Source: Prochlorococcus sp. AG-409-J16 (GTDB taxonomy: Bacteria > Cyanobacteriota > Cyanobacteriia > PCC-6307 > Cyanobiaceae). From it: DNA of 64,000 bases. The notes under the pieces were generated by a model. It worked only from the letters and a program-made list of their open reading frames with translations. It was not told the origin of the DNA and did not search any database. This document shows, piece by piece, positions 1 to 8,508 of this stretch. The first letter of the stretch is position 1. Each line of letters opens with the position of its first letter. A program made the translations under genes and the position numbers. Location: the NCBI GenBank assembly GCA_003215655.1, contig QCKB01000002.1:124001-188000 (forward strand). Reading direction: 5' to 3'.

Positions 1-293
1 ATGATTTTAATCCTCTCCATAATCATTCTGGCTCTTTAAGTTTTGTTATTTATTTAAATGTACCAGAGGAATTAAATGCAGAAGCTTCACACTGGAAAGG
101 AACAGGACCAGATCCAGGAAGTATTATGTTTCAATATGGAGAAGAACTCCCATTAATCTCTAATAAAAGAATCTTTAAGCCTAAGAAAGGAGATATTTTC
201 ATCTTCCCATCATCGTTACATCATATGGTAATTCCTTTTAGAACACCTAATATTGAACGAGTATCTGTAAGTGGCAATATTACTTTAGAATAG
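1..293 (+). CDS. 2OG-Fe(II) oxygenase family protein, 3' part only
   Basis: An open frame enters from the left window edge (first complete codon at 3) and stops at 291-293, giving 96 visible residues. It contains NPLHNHSGSLSFVIYL, then a glycine-rich stretch ending IFIFPSSLHHMVIPF, then IERVSVSGNI close to the end. This order (HxH-like metal site, FP..L.H.V, R.SvS.N) matches the C-terminal half of the putative 2OG-Fe(II) oxygenase family (2OG-FeII_Oxy_5 / TIGR02466) common in phages and marine cyanobacteria. The second His and the Arg would be the distal Fe ligand and the 2-oxoglutarate contact. Substrate unknown. The start lies outside the window. It sits 118 bp upstream of the sugar amidotransferase cassette on the same strand. 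Confidence 0.7.
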   Translation, partial: DFNPLHNHSGSLSFVIYLNVPEELNAEASHWKGTGPDPGSIMFQYGEELPLISNKRIFKPKKGDIFIFPSSLHHMVIPFRTPNIERVSVSGNITLE

Positions 294-377
294 ATAATCA
301 AATTTTAACCTTTTAGTTAGATTAATGCAGCTAATTCCATAAGACTCTTTCGTAGAATCCCATAAATAACGTCTCAC

Positions 378-386
378 TGGTATAAT
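378..386 (+). promoter_or_regulatory. Extended -10 promoter element upstream of hisH2
   Basis: TGGTATAAT is a perfect extended -10 (TGnTATAAT). It lies 24 bp before the ATG of the hisH-like gene and no good -35 hexamer is visible, as is usual for extended -10 promoters. It would drive the three-gene amidotransferase cassette. Transcription start is inferred to be near 393. Confidence 0.5.
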
Positions 387-410
387 GATTAAAGAGATTC
401 AGCTAATTAT

Positions 411-1046
411 ATGTTTTCTATTGGAATTTTAGACGTTGGAATAGGAAATATACCTGCAATAGAAGGCTCTTATAGAAGATTAAATATTCAAACCACAAGA
501 ATATCAACCTATAATCAATTGAAATTAGTTAATCATCTGATAATACCTGGTGTAGGTAACATGTCTGAATATATGTCACGGCTCAGAGGTTTGAGCCTAG
601 ATAATGAAATTAAATCCTTTTCACAATATGGCTACATTTTAGGTATATGCTTGGGCTTCCAAGCCCTTTTCGAGTTTTCAGAGGAAGGCGATACTGAATG
701 CCTTGGAATACTAAATGGCCATGTTAAAAGAATTTTTGATATATCTCATATTTCTACTAACATAGGATTCTTAACCATCTCTCCAAAAAAAATATTAGAG
801 GAGAATAGTATCAAGAACCAGCTTTCATTACGCTCTAATAATAATACTGAGTATTACTTCACTCATTCTTTCTATGTAGAAGACACGAGATTTACCACCC
901 ATTTAATTAATAATTCACAACTATCTAATGTATCTGCGGCATGTAGCAATTTTTCAAATATTTTTGGTACTCAATTTCACCCAGAACTTAGCCATTCCGA
1001 TGGTTTGCACATACTTTCTTCCTTTTCATTATTGGGAAATCAGTGA
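411..1046 (+). CDS. hisH2: HisH-like glutamine amidotransferase subunit (sugar amidination cassette)
   Basis: Class I glutamine amidotransferase of 211 residues, close to normal HisH length. It hydrolyses glutamine and passes ammonia to a partner synthase. The nucleophile is Cys80 in GICLGFQ, and His190/Glu192 in GTQFHPE complete the triad, so glutaminase activity looks intact. The N-terminus (MFSIGILDVGIGNIPAIEGS) matches the HisH pattern. It is followed with a 4-bp overlap by a HisF-like gene and then a WbpG/PseA-type amidotransferase, so it probably serves sugar modification rather than histidine synthesis. Composition is AT-rich like its neighbours. ATG start at 411 fits the promoter at 378-386. 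Confidence 0.85.
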   Translation: MFSIGILDVGIGNIPAIEGSYRRLNIQTTRISTYNQLKLVNHLIIPGVGNMSEYMSRLRGLSLDNEIKSFSQYGYILGICLGFQALFEFSEEGDTECLGILNGHVKRIFDISHISTNIGFLTISPKKILEENSIKNQLSLRSNNNTEYYFTHSFYVEDTRFTTHLINNSQLSNVSAACSNFSNIFGTQFHPELSHSDGLHILSSFSLLGNQ

Positions 1047-1828
1047 TTAATCTCCAGAAGTCTTATTTTAGCCATGCTCGTCCACGTCTAATAGCAACTT
1101 TGCTATTACGTAATTCTCTAGCATTTGTTTCTAATCAATTCAACTCTTATGAATATGTAGGTGATCCGATAGTTATATTAAATATTCTCTCTGGCTTCAT
1201 GGTTGATGAAGTTATTGTAATTGATCTGGATGCATCCTCTTCTGGTGCTCTGAATAAACGTCTTTTGCAATCACTAAGATCTATAGCAGATTATCCCCTT
1301 TCATATGCTGGAGGTTTACGTGATCAAAATAATATAGACTCTATATTTCAGCTGGGTTATGATAAAATTTTCCTTTCATTATTTAACCCCAGTTTAAATA
1401 ATCTTGCATCTTATGCTTCAGCTAAATCTGGAATTCAATCAATAGCCTTATCAATTGATTATACATTAACAATTAATAGCGAGCGTTTTCTTTTTAATCC
1501 TTATGACAGATTGACTAAAGGATATCTGAATGACTTTCCAAGTATTGCTCGACTTGATTATTTTTCCGATATTCTTCTTACCAATACAACACTCACTGGC
1601 ACTAAGACGAGTATCGACCATCATGTCTTATCTGATAGAACAATTAAGGCAATCGACAATCCGATAATTCTTTCAGGTGGTCTTAAAAATGAAGGCATGG
1701 CAACTATTCACTCTTGTGCATTAATAAATTCTAATTTTTCTGGTATAGCAGCTGGTTCTAGCATCTTTCTACAAACAGGTCCTGGCTCTGCTTTGGTTTC
1801 ACTGCTATGTCACTCGAATAATAATTAG
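1043..1828 (+). CDS. hisF2: HisF-like protein, probable ammonia-channel partner without cyclase residues
   Basis: TIM-barrel HisF homologue of 261 residues; GTG start overlaps the hisH2 stop, implying translational coupling. Family signs are YVGDPIVILNILSGFMVDEVIVIDLDA, YAGGLRD near residues 88-94, ALSIDYT with Asp139 (equivalent to HisF Asp130) and LSGGL near residue 210. The N-terminal motif that holds the catalytic Asp11 in true HisF (CLDV..G) reads IATLLLRN here, with Leu replacing Asp, as in HisF2 proteins of O-antigen loci. Cyclisation of the histidine intermediate is therefore unlikely. It probably docks HisH2 and channels ammonia to the next enzyme. The lysine usually found just after this motif also seems lost. 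Confidence 0.8.
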   Translation: MINLQKSYFSHARPRLIATLLLRNSLAFVSNQFNSYEYVGDPIVILNILSGFMVDEVIVIDLDASSSGALNKRLLQSLRSIADYPLSYAGGLRDQNNIDSIFQLGYDKIFLSLFNPSLNNLASYASAKSGIQSIALSIDYTLTINSERFLFNPYDRLTKGYLNDFPSIARLDYFSDILLTNTTLTGTKTSIDHHVLSDRTIKAIDNPIILSGGLKNEGMATIHSCALINSNFSGIAAGSSIFLQTGPGSALVSLLCHSNNN

Positions 1829-1832
1829 AGCT

Positions 1833-3017
1833 ATGGAATCCACTGCAACAATTTGCCCTAGATGTGTTATGGATTGTTCAGATCCAAATATTACTTTCTT
1901 TGCGGATGGTACTTGTAATAATTGTAGGCATGCACAAACAATTCTAGACACACATACTGAGAAGCATTCAATTGAGTTTGTTGTTGCATCAATAAGAAAA
2001 TTAGCTTTAGATTCTAGTCCTTCATCAGATTATGATTGCATTGTAGGTATTAGTGGAGGTGTAGATAGTTCTTGGTTGTTACATGTATTAGTTAATGCAG
2101 GACTAAGAGTTTATGTTCATCATGTAGACACAGGATGGAATACTCATAAGGCTGTTGGTAATATCTACAAACTTTGCAGCAAATTAAGTTTACCTATTCA
2201 TACTCATGTTGTTGATTGGAATTTAATGAAAAAAATACAAACTGCTTTTTTCTACTTAGGTATTTTAAATCAGGATATACCTCAGGATATGGCTATATTT
2301 TCTTCCCAAATAAAGGCTTGTACAGACAATAAAATTTCTATATTAGCGAGTGGTGCTAATAACACTACTGAATCTATTCTGCCTACGGCATGGAGTCACC
2401 ATTGGCATGATGTTTTTAACTTGCAATCAATTTATACTCATTTTTGGGGAACTTCACTATCTAATTTTCCATATACATCCTTTGAAGACCTGGCATCATA
2501 TCGTTTATGGCATACCAAAAAGTTAACCACAATAAATATTTTTGATCATATTGAATATAATAAAACTATTGCTCTTTCGAAATTAGAGGATATTTATGAT
2601 TATGTAAATTATGGCCAAAAGCATGGTGAATCAGCTTGGACTGCTTACTACCAAACAATTTATTTGCCAAGCTTATACTCAATAGATAAACGTAAAGCAC
2701 ATTTAAGTAATTTAATCATTAATAATGAGATTACTAGGAAAGAGGCAATAGAACAGTTGAATAAACCATCACTTTGCTATTCAGATAAATTGGAATTAGC
2801 CAATTTTATAGCTTTAAAACTCTCTATCCCTTTAGAACATGCTTTAAACCCTGGTAAATATATTTTACCAGTTCAGCATAATGTATTTGGTCCATCTAAA
2901 GAGCTTATTGACTATTTCACCTCTTTATACAGTCAAGCAGAGGTATCTAAGAGAAACCAAATATTTAATGATTTCATGTCCAAATATTCTATGCTTTACA
3001 GTAATAAGTTTACTTAA
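1833..3017 (+). CDS. N-acetyl sugar amidotransferase (WbpG/PseA-like)
   Basis: PP-loop ATPase of 394 residues. The N-terminus has a cysteine cluster (Cys8, Cys11, Cys15, Cys28, Cys31) that resembles a zinc site, and ATP-binding SGGVDS at 74-79. This layout is that of the N-acetyl sugar amidotransferase family (WbpG, PseA, LegG-related), which uses ATP and ammonia to convert an acetamido group on a nucleotide or free sugar into an acetamidino group. Ammonia would come from the HisH2-HisF2 pair just upstream (4 bp gap). The exact sugar (mannuronic acid type or nonulosonic acid) cannot be read from sequence. A perfect hairpin terminator overlaps its last codons. Confidence 0.85.
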   Translation: MESTATICPRCVMDCSDPNITFFADGTCNNCRHAQTILDTHTEKHSIEFVVASIRKLALDSSPSSDYDCIVGISGGVDSSWLLHVLVNAGLRVYVHHVDTGWNTHKAVGNIYKLCSKLSLPIHTHVVDWNLMKKIQTAFFYLGILNQDIPQDMAIFSSQIKACTDNKISILASGANNTTESILPTAWSHHWHDVFNLQSIYTHFWGTSLSNFPYTSFEDLASYRLWHTKKLTTINIFDHIEYNKTIALSKLEDIYDYVNYGQKHGESAWTAYYQTIYLPSLYSIDKRKAHLSNLIINNEITRKEAIEQLNKPSLCYSDKLELANFIALKLSIPLEHALNPGKYILPVQHNVFGPSKELIDYFTSLYSQAEVSKRNQIFNDFMSKYSMLYSNKFT

Positions 3018-3037
3018 ACTTATTAAGTTCTTTTTTT
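3002..3037 (+). terminator. Intrinsic terminator after the amidotransferase cassette
   Basis: A 10-bp perfect inverted repeat (TAATAAGTTT at 3002-3011, loop ACTT, AAACTTATTA at 3016-3025) is followed within 5 nt by a seven-T run at 3031-3037. It overlaps the last codons of the plus-strand gene and of the convergent minus-strand membrane protein gene. Confidence 0.75.
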
Positions 3038-3219
3038 CTTTCATTATTAAATATTCTTTTTTCCGCAAAAATTAATATTGCCCACGATAATGTCAATACA
3101 ATAGCTAAAAAATAATCTTGCCTTAAGAGATCTATTGCAGCATATGTACTGGCTAGTATTATCAGTGTTCTTAGAAGCCACCTTTTTGGTGAAATACTTT
3201 TCAGTCTATTGCTTTTCAT
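3010..3219 (-). CDS. Small two-helix membrane protein, unknown function
   Basis: 69 residues. A basic N-terminus (MKSNRLKSISPKRW) is followed by two hydrophobic segments, about 14-30 and 35-52, then a charged lysine-rich tail (EKRIFNNERKKELNKFK). I do not recognise the family. Its ATG overlaps the stop of the upstream 63-residue gene, so the pair is likely translated together. Its 3' end overlaps the convergent amidotransferase gene by 8 bp. Confidence 0.6.
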   Translation of the reverse strand: MKSNRLKSISPKRWLLRTLIILASTYAAIDLLRQDYFLAIVLTLSWAILIFAEKRIFNNERKKELNKFK

Positions 3220-3407
3220 TTAAATCCTTTCTGCTTGTTATCTGGTATGATATTTTTTGAAGGTTTATTTTTATTCAGTTCTCGAATTACTGCTATACTT
3301 ATAGAAGTTAATAATATGAAAAGAAATATTATCATTGACCATATCACTGTGGATGTAGTAGATGAAAATTGACCAGGATTTACTATTTTTAAAAACTCTA
3401 TATTCAT
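3216..3407 (-). CDS. Small single-helix membrane protein, unknown function
   Basis: 63 residues with one strongly hydrophobic helix at about 20-41 (STVIWSMIIFLFILLTSISI), then a polar, lysine-rich cytoplasmic-looking tail. No family recognised. It overlaps the next membrane protein gene by 4 bp and starts 3 bp after the stop of the SRAP-like gene, so all three appear to form one minus-strand operon. Confidence 0.55.
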   Translation of the reverse strand: MNIEFLKIVNPGQFSSTTSTVIWSMIIFLFILLTSISIAVIRELNKNKPSKNIIPDNKQKGFK

Positions 3408-3410
3408 TAT

Positions 3411-4043
3411 TTAAATCAGACTCAATTGATTATAATTGCTATTAAATTTAGGCTCGCTAATCCAATCATCATAATTATTATTTAAAAGCATGCTACTTAT
3501 TGTATCAAGCTCATTACCATAGCAATCTTTCATCCATAGTTCTTCGTATCCATTCTCAATAATTGCAGGCATCCTTGAATGTAATTTTTTGATTAGATTA
3601 TTAGCTTCCCTTGTAATCAAAGCACATGTATCAACTTCACTTCCATCTAGTCCTATCCATCTCTCCCATATTCCTGCAATCCAGAATGTCTCTAAATCTT
3701 TTCGCCTGATCAAGTGGTTTTTTTCAAAAAAGCCACTTGCAGGTATTAAGCAACGTCGATATTGCCATGCACCACGAAATGATTTTTTTTGACCAACTGT
3801 TTCTAATCTGGCATTATAAGATTTTTGATCTACCTTAGGAGTCTTTCTCCAGGAAGGAAGGAATCCCCATAGCATATAAGAGCTTGAGAAGCTTTTATTT
3901 TCTTTTTTCAATACTAATAGTGGATCATCTTTTGTTATCCAATTAAGTGGTTTATAGTTAAAAGAGAAATTTCTTGGAGTTCTTTTTTTTAAGATAGAAG
4001 GTAGATCTTCAAACTCTGTTCTAAGCTCGAATCCGCCGCACAT
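3411..4043 (-). CDS. SRAP/YedK-family abasic-site processing protein
   Basis: 210 residues of the SOS response-associated peptidase family (HMCES/YedK), which crosslinks to abasic sites in single-stranded DNA through Cys2 after removal of Met1. Visible motifs are the N-terminal MCGGFE with Cys2, YNARLETV (Asn and Arg of the active site), LIPASGFFE (catalytic Glu) and LHSRMPAII (active-site His). Position 4 is Gly where most members have Arg (MCGR). Length is normal. It lies on the minus strand at the edge of the AT-rich region, first in a run with two small membrane proteins. Confidence 0.85.
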   Translation of the reverse strand: MCGGFELRTEFEDLPSILKKRTPRNFSFNYKPLNWITKDDPLLVLKKENKSFSSSYMLWGFLPSWRKTPKVDQKSYNARLETVGQKKSFRGAWQYRRCLIPASGFFEKNHLIRRKDLETFWIAGIWERWIGLDGSEVDTCALITREANNLIKKLHSRMPAIIENGYEELWMKDCYGNELDTISSMLLNNNYDDWISEPKFNSNYNQLSLI

Positions 4044-4179
4044 TTTATATTCTGAATTTCTATCATATTATTACTGATCCTACGCATTGTCACTCCCATA
4101 TAGATTTAAATTAACGTCCATACTAAATATCTGAGATTGCAGAAATATCATATATATTCATCAGTAATAGCAATATAAA

Positions 4180-4311
4180 TTAATTGGATTGATATCCAGC
4201 AAGAAGCTTTGCAAGCGAGTCTGGGTTACCATGTACCCACTCTCTTGCTATTAGAATTACAATAAGATTAACAGCTATAAGAGCAATTAAACGAATTCTT
4301 TGGTCTTCCAC
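4180..4311 (-). CDS. Unannotated 43-residue membrane peptide
   Basis: A short frame from GTG at 4311 to TAA at 4180. The product starts MEDQRIRLIALIAVNLIVIL and continues IAREWVHGNPDSLAKLLAGYQSN. It has a charged start, one 17-residue hydrophobic helix and a polar C-terminus, which reads like a real small membrane protein and not random sequence. An in-frame stop lies two codons before the GTG, so no longer form exists. No strong Shine-Dalgarno sequence is visible. It fills most of an otherwise empty gap between two divergent genes. Confidence 0.5.
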   Translation of the reverse strand: MEDQRIRLIALIAVNLIVILIAREWVHGNPDSLAKLLAGYQSN

Positions 4312-4410
4312 GCTTTATAAAGCATTTAATTAATATTACTATAATTAAACTAATTGTCTCTGCTCACTTATTCTTTCGATGCATTTTCTTCGGCACTTAA
4401 AGTTCTCTTT

Positions 4411-4569
4411 ATGAGTCAGCATGAACCTACAAGAAAAGCTCGATATTGGTTGGGTCCACTTTTAGTCGGAGCATGTTTAGCTACAGGTTATGGAATCACA
4501 AAGCGAATCGATTCTTTTCAAGGCTTCTTTCATCAACGCCAAATTACCCCATTTGATATTATTAAGTGA
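4411..4569 (+). CDS. Small membrane-anchored protein, unknown function
   Basis: 52 residues from the ATG at 4411 (MSQHEPTRKARYWLGPLLVG, then ACLATGYGITKRIDSFQGFF). A basic N-terminus precedes one hydrophobic segment at about 13-28, followed by a polar tail. An in-frame TTG at 4354 would add 19 residues, but the ATG form looks more natural. Function unknown. The 199 bp after it up to 4769 show no further gene. Confidence 0.6.
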   Translation: MSQHEPTRKARYWLGPLLVGACLATGYGITKRIDSFQGFFHQRQITPFDIIK

Positions 4570-4768
4570 CCTTCTTATTCTTCATTAATTTATTCTATAT
4601 TCTACTTTTTAGATCTCCGCTGATAATTATTTCTCCTTCCCTCATCTTATTGTTAATATCGCCCTCTCAAATGAGCACTTCGATTTAAATTAATTTACTG
4701 CTCCCTTCACTAGGTACATATCAATACTTCTTCTTTATTATCATTTACTATTGACACCCTTCTATTGA

Positions 4769-5104
4769 ATGAGTTCCCCAGAGGCATTATTCAAAGCAAC
4801 GCTATCTCGATTGTTTGTACGATTTGGTAGTGGTCTTTCTTCCTGCTCTGAAGTGATGAAGGCTTTTGCCAAAGAAACTCCAGAACGTATACGCCAAGAA
4901 TGGGACTCATTCCAGGATGAGGTGTTTTCTGAGGCTGACCGTATAGATAAGGAAAGCGAGGAGTATTCCTATTCAACAGCCAAAGCTGAAGGAAATTCAA
5001 TGTATCCAAATAAAACCTCTTCAATCTCTGATTTAGAGACGCAGATTGACCGATTGAGGTCAAAGGTTTCCGAGTTAAGCCTAAAGGTTGAGGGACGACC
5101 TTAA
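4769..5104 (+). CDS. Conserved-looking hypothetical protein with C-terminal coiled coil
   Basis: 111 residues, acidic and hydrophilic. The first 35 residues could form an amphipathic helix (SSPEALFKATLSRLFVRFGS). The end has heptad-like spacing (ISDLETQIDRLRSKVSELSL), suggesting a short coiled coil at about 87-107. No enzyme motif seen. The stop overlaps the ATG of the UbiB-family gene by 1 bp (TAATG), so the two are almost certainly coupled. The function may relate to that kinase, but this is inferred only from position. Confidence 0.65.
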   Translation: MSSPEALFKATLSRLFVRFGSGLSSCSEVMKAFAKETPERIRQEWDSFQDEVFSEADRIDKESEEYSYSTAKAEGNSMYPNKTSSISDLETQIDRLRSKVSELSLKVEGRP

Positions 5105-6786
5105 TGCCTAGCAGGCCTTTTCTGGATCTTGTGAGTCGTGGACTAAGAGCTTTGCGTATATGGCGTACATTCTTGGCTTTGATTTTCTTTCTTTGGTTTG
5201 ATGCTCGTTCTTGGAGTTATAGATGTGGATTTAATTCTAAAACTAGACAAGAGCGACAACAGAAAAGAGCGCGATGGCTTACTTCAGAGTTGCTTAGTCT
5301 TGGTTCCGCATTTATCAAACTTGGTCAACTTCTTTCTGCTAGACCAGATGTTTTGCCAGCAGGCTGGGTCAAGGAGCTTGCAGATTTGCAGGATAATGTT
5401 CCTCCTTTTAGCTTTGAAAGAGCGCAGTTATTGCTAGAGCGTGAATTGGGCGAAAGATGTGCTGAGATAATTGATTTGGATGAAATACCTCTTGGCGCGG
5501 CTTCCCTAGCACAAGTGCATAAAGCAATTTTGCGAGGTGGGCGTCAGGTTGTTTTTAAGATTCAAAGACCTGGGTTGGAAAGGTTATTTCGTTTAGATCT
5601 AGATGTAATGCAACAGGTTGCTGCTGTTATGCAGCGGCATCCAAGTTGGGGTACGGGACGTGATTGGGTGGGAATTGCGAAGGAGTGTCAAAGGGTTTTA
5701 CTCAGGGAGTTGGATTTTCGATTGGAGGCCCAATATGCGGCACGCTTTCGTCAACAGTTTTTAGAGGAATCTTTTATTCGTGTTCCTTCTGTCGTCTGGG
5801 AGTTAAGCACAAGAAGAATTCTTTGCCTTGATTATCTTCCTGGTATAAAAGTCAATGATCGAGAGGCTTTGTTAAAGGCAGGTATTGATCCTGTGAAGAT
5901 TGCTGAGATAGGAGCTGCAAGCTATCTACAGCAGCTTGTCAAGTATGGTTTTTTTCATGCAGATCCACATCCGGGAAATCTTGCTGTGGATGCGAATGGT
6001 TCTTTGATCTATTACGACTTTGGAATGATGGGGTTGATTTCAGATCGCCTTAGAAGTCGTATAGGAGCAATGGTTCGTGCCGCTTCTCTCAGTGATGTTG
6101 CTTCTTTAGTAGATGAATTGCAGGTTGTTGGCCTTATCGCGCCCGGGGTTGATGTTGGCCCTGTTAGAAGACTAGTAAGGGTCATGCTTAAAGAGGCTCT
6201 TACGCCGCCTTTCAGTTCAAAAGTAATAGATAAACTTTCGGGGGATTTTTACGAATTGGTTTATGGGAAGCCTTTTCGTCTTCCTGTGGAATTGATTTTT
6301 GTGATGCGTGCTTTATCAACTTTTGAAGGGGTAGGGCGTACCCTGGATCCGAGTTTTAATTTGATGGCTATAGCAAAGCCTTATCTTCTTCCTCTTATGA
6401 CATCCAGTAGCTCTGGCCCGAATGATTTGATTAATGAATTAGGCCGCCAAGTAGGAGTGATTGGCAGTAAGGCTGCTGCTCTACCAAGACGATTAGATGA
6501 AAGCCTGGAAAGGCTTGAGCAGGGTGACTTGCAGCTTCAGATTCGTATGGGCGAATCTGATAGACAATTGCGGAGGATGGTTAATGCTCAGTTGGCAATA
6601 GCTCAGTCTGTATTGCTAGGAAGTATGGGATTATCTGCCGCTTTGTTGGGTTCTAGTAATAGGCCAATATGGGCATTGATCCCACTAGTAGCTGTTTTCC
6701 CGCTATTAGTAGGCTGGTTCAAGTTGCAATTTAGATTGCAACGGGATCGACGACTTGATCAAATACCAGACTCTGCTTCTAGATAA
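5104..6786 (+). CDS. ABC1/UbiB-family atypical protein kinase
   Basis: 560 residues. Motifs in order: KLGQLLSARPD (the KxGQ signature, about residues 77-87), LGAASLAQVHKA (Ala-rich nucleotide loop), VVFKIQRPG (ATP-binding Lys), HADPHPGN (catalytic loop) and YDFGMMG (metal-binding DFG equivalent). Two hydrophobic helices near the C-terminus (about 500-540) anchor it to membrane. The family supports quinone or lipid metabolism. Cyanobacteria have several copies linked to plastoquinone, tocopherol or stress, and which role applies here cannot be told. Coupled to the 111-residue gene upstream. Convergent with eno. Confidence 0.9.
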   Translation: MPSRPFLDLVSRGLRALRIWRTFLALIFFLWFDARSWSYRCGFNSKTRQERQQKRARWLTSELLSLGSAFIKLGQLLSARPDVLPAGWVKELADLQDNVPPFSFERAQLLLERELGERCAEIIDLDEIPLGAASLAQVHKAILRGGRQVVFKIQRPGLERLFRLDLDVMQQVAAVMQRHPSWGTGRDWVGIAKECQRVLLRELDFRLEAQYAARFRQQFLEESFIRVPSVVWELSTRRILCLDYLPGIKVNDREALLKAGIDPVKIAEIGAASYLQQLVKYGFFHADPHPGNLAVDANGSLIYYDFGMMGLISDRLRSRIGAMVRAASLSDVASLVDELQVVGLIAPGVDVGPVRRLVRVMLKEALTPPFSSKVIDKLSGDFYELVYGKPFRLPVELIFVMRALSTFEGVGRTLDPSFNLMAIAKPYLLPLMTSSSSGPNDLINELGRQVGVIGSKAAALPRRLDESLERLEQGDLQLQIRMGESDRQLRRMVNAQLAIAQSVLLGSMGLSAALLGSSNRPIWALIPLVAVFPLLVGWFKLQFRLQRDRRLDQIPDSASR

Positions 6787-6791
6787 AATAA

Positions 6792-6811
6792 AAGGACTTT
6801 CCTTATTCTTT

Positions 6812-6812
<1 letters not shown>
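6792..6812 (+). terminator. Possible weak terminator between ubiB-like gene and eno
   Basis: AAGGA-CTT-TCCTT hairpin at 6792-6804 followed by a T-rich stretch (6808-6813) in the 25-bp gap between convergent genes. The stem is only 5 bp, so support is weak. Confidence 0.3.
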
Positions 6813-8508
<1,696 letters not shown>

